A stretch of DNA of 7,874 nucleotides. It comes from Candidatus Eiseniibacteriota bacterium. Lineage in GTDB: Bacteria; Joyebacterota; Joyebacteria; Joyebacterales; Joyebacteraceae. The translations under genes were made by a program, and so were the position numbers. Below, piece after piece: positions 6,803 through 7,874 of this stretch. The notes beneath the pieces were generated by a model. That model did not search any database. It was not told the DNA's origin and saw nothing but the letters and a program-made list of their open reading frames with translations. How positions within the stretch are numbered: the first letter of the stretch is position 1; the number at the start of each line of letters is the position of its first letter. The stretch spans positions 1 to 7,874 of the forward strand of contig JAUWRQ010000032.1 of NCBI GenBank assembly GCA_030610515.1, read 5' to 3'.

Positions 6803-7874
6803 GACTGCGACAGCACCTCCTTGAGCGTGAGCATCACATCGTCAGACCCTATCCTGTCCATGCACGACGGTGAGACGTCGCACTCCCTGCGATAGCAGGG
6901 TGAACAGTCGGCATCTGACGCGAGCACTCTGCCCGACCCGTAGAAGGCGATCTCCTGAGAAACGGTCGGCCCCACGAGGACGACCGCAGGAACCTCGAGG
7001 GCGATGGCGATGTGCATCGCGAGTGTGTCGCCCGTGACGATCGCGTCCACCAGACCGACGATGCTCGCGAAGTCGAGAAGGTCGTGCGTTCCGCCGTCCA
7101 GCGCGCTGCCGCCGGTCAGGTCGATGACCTCGAGCATTCTCTCCCGATCGGCGGGTCCTCCGAGAACGACCGCACTGCCGCCCAGCTCGGAGGCGACCCG
7201 CTTCGCCAGTTCCGCGTATCCTCGGGTGGTCCACGCCTTGTTGGCGAAGACGCCGCCGGCGCCCACGTTGAGGCCCACGAGCGGCTCGGACGCGTCTAGG
7301 CCGTCGAGCCAGGCGGCGGCGCGGCGCATCGAGTCATCCGGGAGGAACAGACTGTACGGGTCTCCCTCGTAGGGAACCTCGGCGATCTCGCAGAAGATCT
7401 CGGGGTAGGTCTTCCTGTTCTCGTGGAACTTCATTTCGTTCGAAAGCCCGAGCGCGAAGTCGTAACGAGCGCCCTCATTGAGGGGCTCGATCGTTCCCCA
7501 GCGGGACATGCCGAAGCCGAGGCTCGAGCCCGCGTCGACAGACGCGACCAGAGCCGCGGCGCGCGGCTCCTTGTCAAGGCAGATCACCTCGTCGAAGCGC
7601 TGATGCGAGAGGACGAGCCACGACTCGAAGTTCATGGGGAGCGCGCGGTCGACGAACGGGTTCCCGGCCACCAGCGGAAGGGCCGCCTCGTCCGCCACCC
7701 AGGTGATGTGCGACTCGGGATGCTTTCTCTTGAGGGGCGGGAGTACGGACGTCGCGCGGAGCACGTCGCCCGCCGCGGCGAGCTTGATGACGAGTATTCG
7801 GGTGCCCATGGGCGAGTACTCCTCGCAAGCGCGGCAGGGTCCTCCGTGCACGCACGGGCGGTCACCAAGGTAGA
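6799..7874 (-). CDS. GT9 family glycosyltransferase, ADP-heptose:LPS heptosyltransferase-like (probably 5'-partial)
   Basis: GT-B glycosyltransferase of the heptosyltransferase family (RfaF/WaaC-like, COG0859), which adds heptose or another sugar to LPS core or a related lipid-linked acceptor in the cytoplasm. Numbering from the ATG at 7809 (336 residues): ILVIKLAAAGDVLRAT (5-20) with the usual catalytic Asp15, GLNVGAGG (179-186) with NKAWT (190-194, donor-binding Lys191), VVLGGPADRE (214-223), and VTGDTLAMHIAIAL (258-271, with Asp261). Cysteines at 302, 305, 310 and 316 (DCSPCYRRECDVSPSC) form a C-terminal cluster. The frame stays open upstream to the window edge and reads YLGDRPCVHGGPCRACEEY. 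I recall a similar Cys-rich lead (G-D-R-P-C ... C-x-x-C) in some GT9 proteins, so I treat the gene as running off the edge. The rival start is the ATG at 7809, which has GAGGAG 9 nt upstream; GTG 7851 is a third option. The stop overlaps the next gene by 4 bp. Confidence 0.9.
   Translation of the reverse strand, partial: YLGDRPCVHGGPCRACEEYSPMGTRILVIKLAAAGDVLRATSVLPPLKRKHPESHITWVADEAALPLVAGNPFVDRALPMNFESWLVLSHQRFDEVICLDKEPRAAALVASVDAGSSLGFGMSRWGTIEPLNEGARYDFALGLSNEMKFHENRKTYPEIFCEIAEVPYEGDPYSLFLPDDSMRRAAAWLDGLDASEPLVGLNVGAGGVFANKAWTTRGYAELAKRVASELGGSAVVLGGPADRERMLEVIDLTGGSALDGGTHDLLDFASIVGLVDAIVTGDTLAMHIAIALEVPAVVLVGPTVSQEIAFYGSGRVLASDADCSPCYRRECDVSPSCMDRIGSDDVMLTLKEVLSQS
6814..6822 (-). promoter_or_regulatory. 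Shine-Dalgarno for the phosphohydrolase gene
   Basis: AAGGAGGTG is a full complement to the 16S rRNA tail, within the last codons of the GT9 gene and 11 nt before the ATG at 6802. The spacing is longer than usual, but no better start is visible and the ATGA overlap supports coupled translation. Confidence 0.6.

Overview
The window is one stretch of a GC-rich bacterial chromosome. It holds six genes, all on the minus strand and all reading from position 7874 towards position 1. There is no gene-free stretch over 300 bases; the only gap between genes is 40 bp (4984-5023). The other four junctions are 4-bp stop/start overlaps (ATGA at 6802-6799 and 3721-3718, GTGA at 1322-1319 and 612-609), so this is almost certainly the inside of one translationally coupled operon. 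Its promoter and terminator lie outside the window. I see no rRNA, tRNA, CRISPR array or mobile element.

Order of transcription: (1) a GT9, ADP-heptose:LPS heptosyltransferase-like glycosyltransferase, probably cut at its 5' end by the window edge; (2) a membrane-anchored alkaline-phosphatase-superfamily phosphohydrolase; (3) a MOP/Wzx-type lipid-linked glycan flippase, starting at TTG; (4) a large YfhO-family polytopic protein, a predicted GT-C glycosyltransferase; (5) a dolichyl-phosphate-mannose-synthase-like GT2 enzyme, starting at GTG; (6) a second GT2 enzyme of the rhamnosyltransferase (WbbL-like) type, starting at GTG and cut at its 3' end by position 1.

Working model (inference): the locus builds a cell-surface polysaccharide or glycoconjugate. 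The GT9 and WbbL-like GT2 enzymes would add sugars on the cytoplasmic side. The flippase would move the lipid-linked glycan across the inner membrane. The DPM-like enzyme would make a polyprenyl-phosphate sugar that the YfhO protein uses as donor outside the cytoplasm. The phosphohydrolase has five predicted membrane helices whose charge pattern places its catalytic domain in the periplasm, where it could trim or transfer a phosphate-containing group.

Organism: GC-rich coding, GTG/TTG starts, a GT9 enzyme with cysteine clusters, and an AlkP-type enzyme ending in a 'LKSLGYIE' tail suggest a Gram-negative, probably little-cultured lineage (the FCB or Acidobacteria-like candidate phyla come to mind). 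The sequence alone does not settle this.
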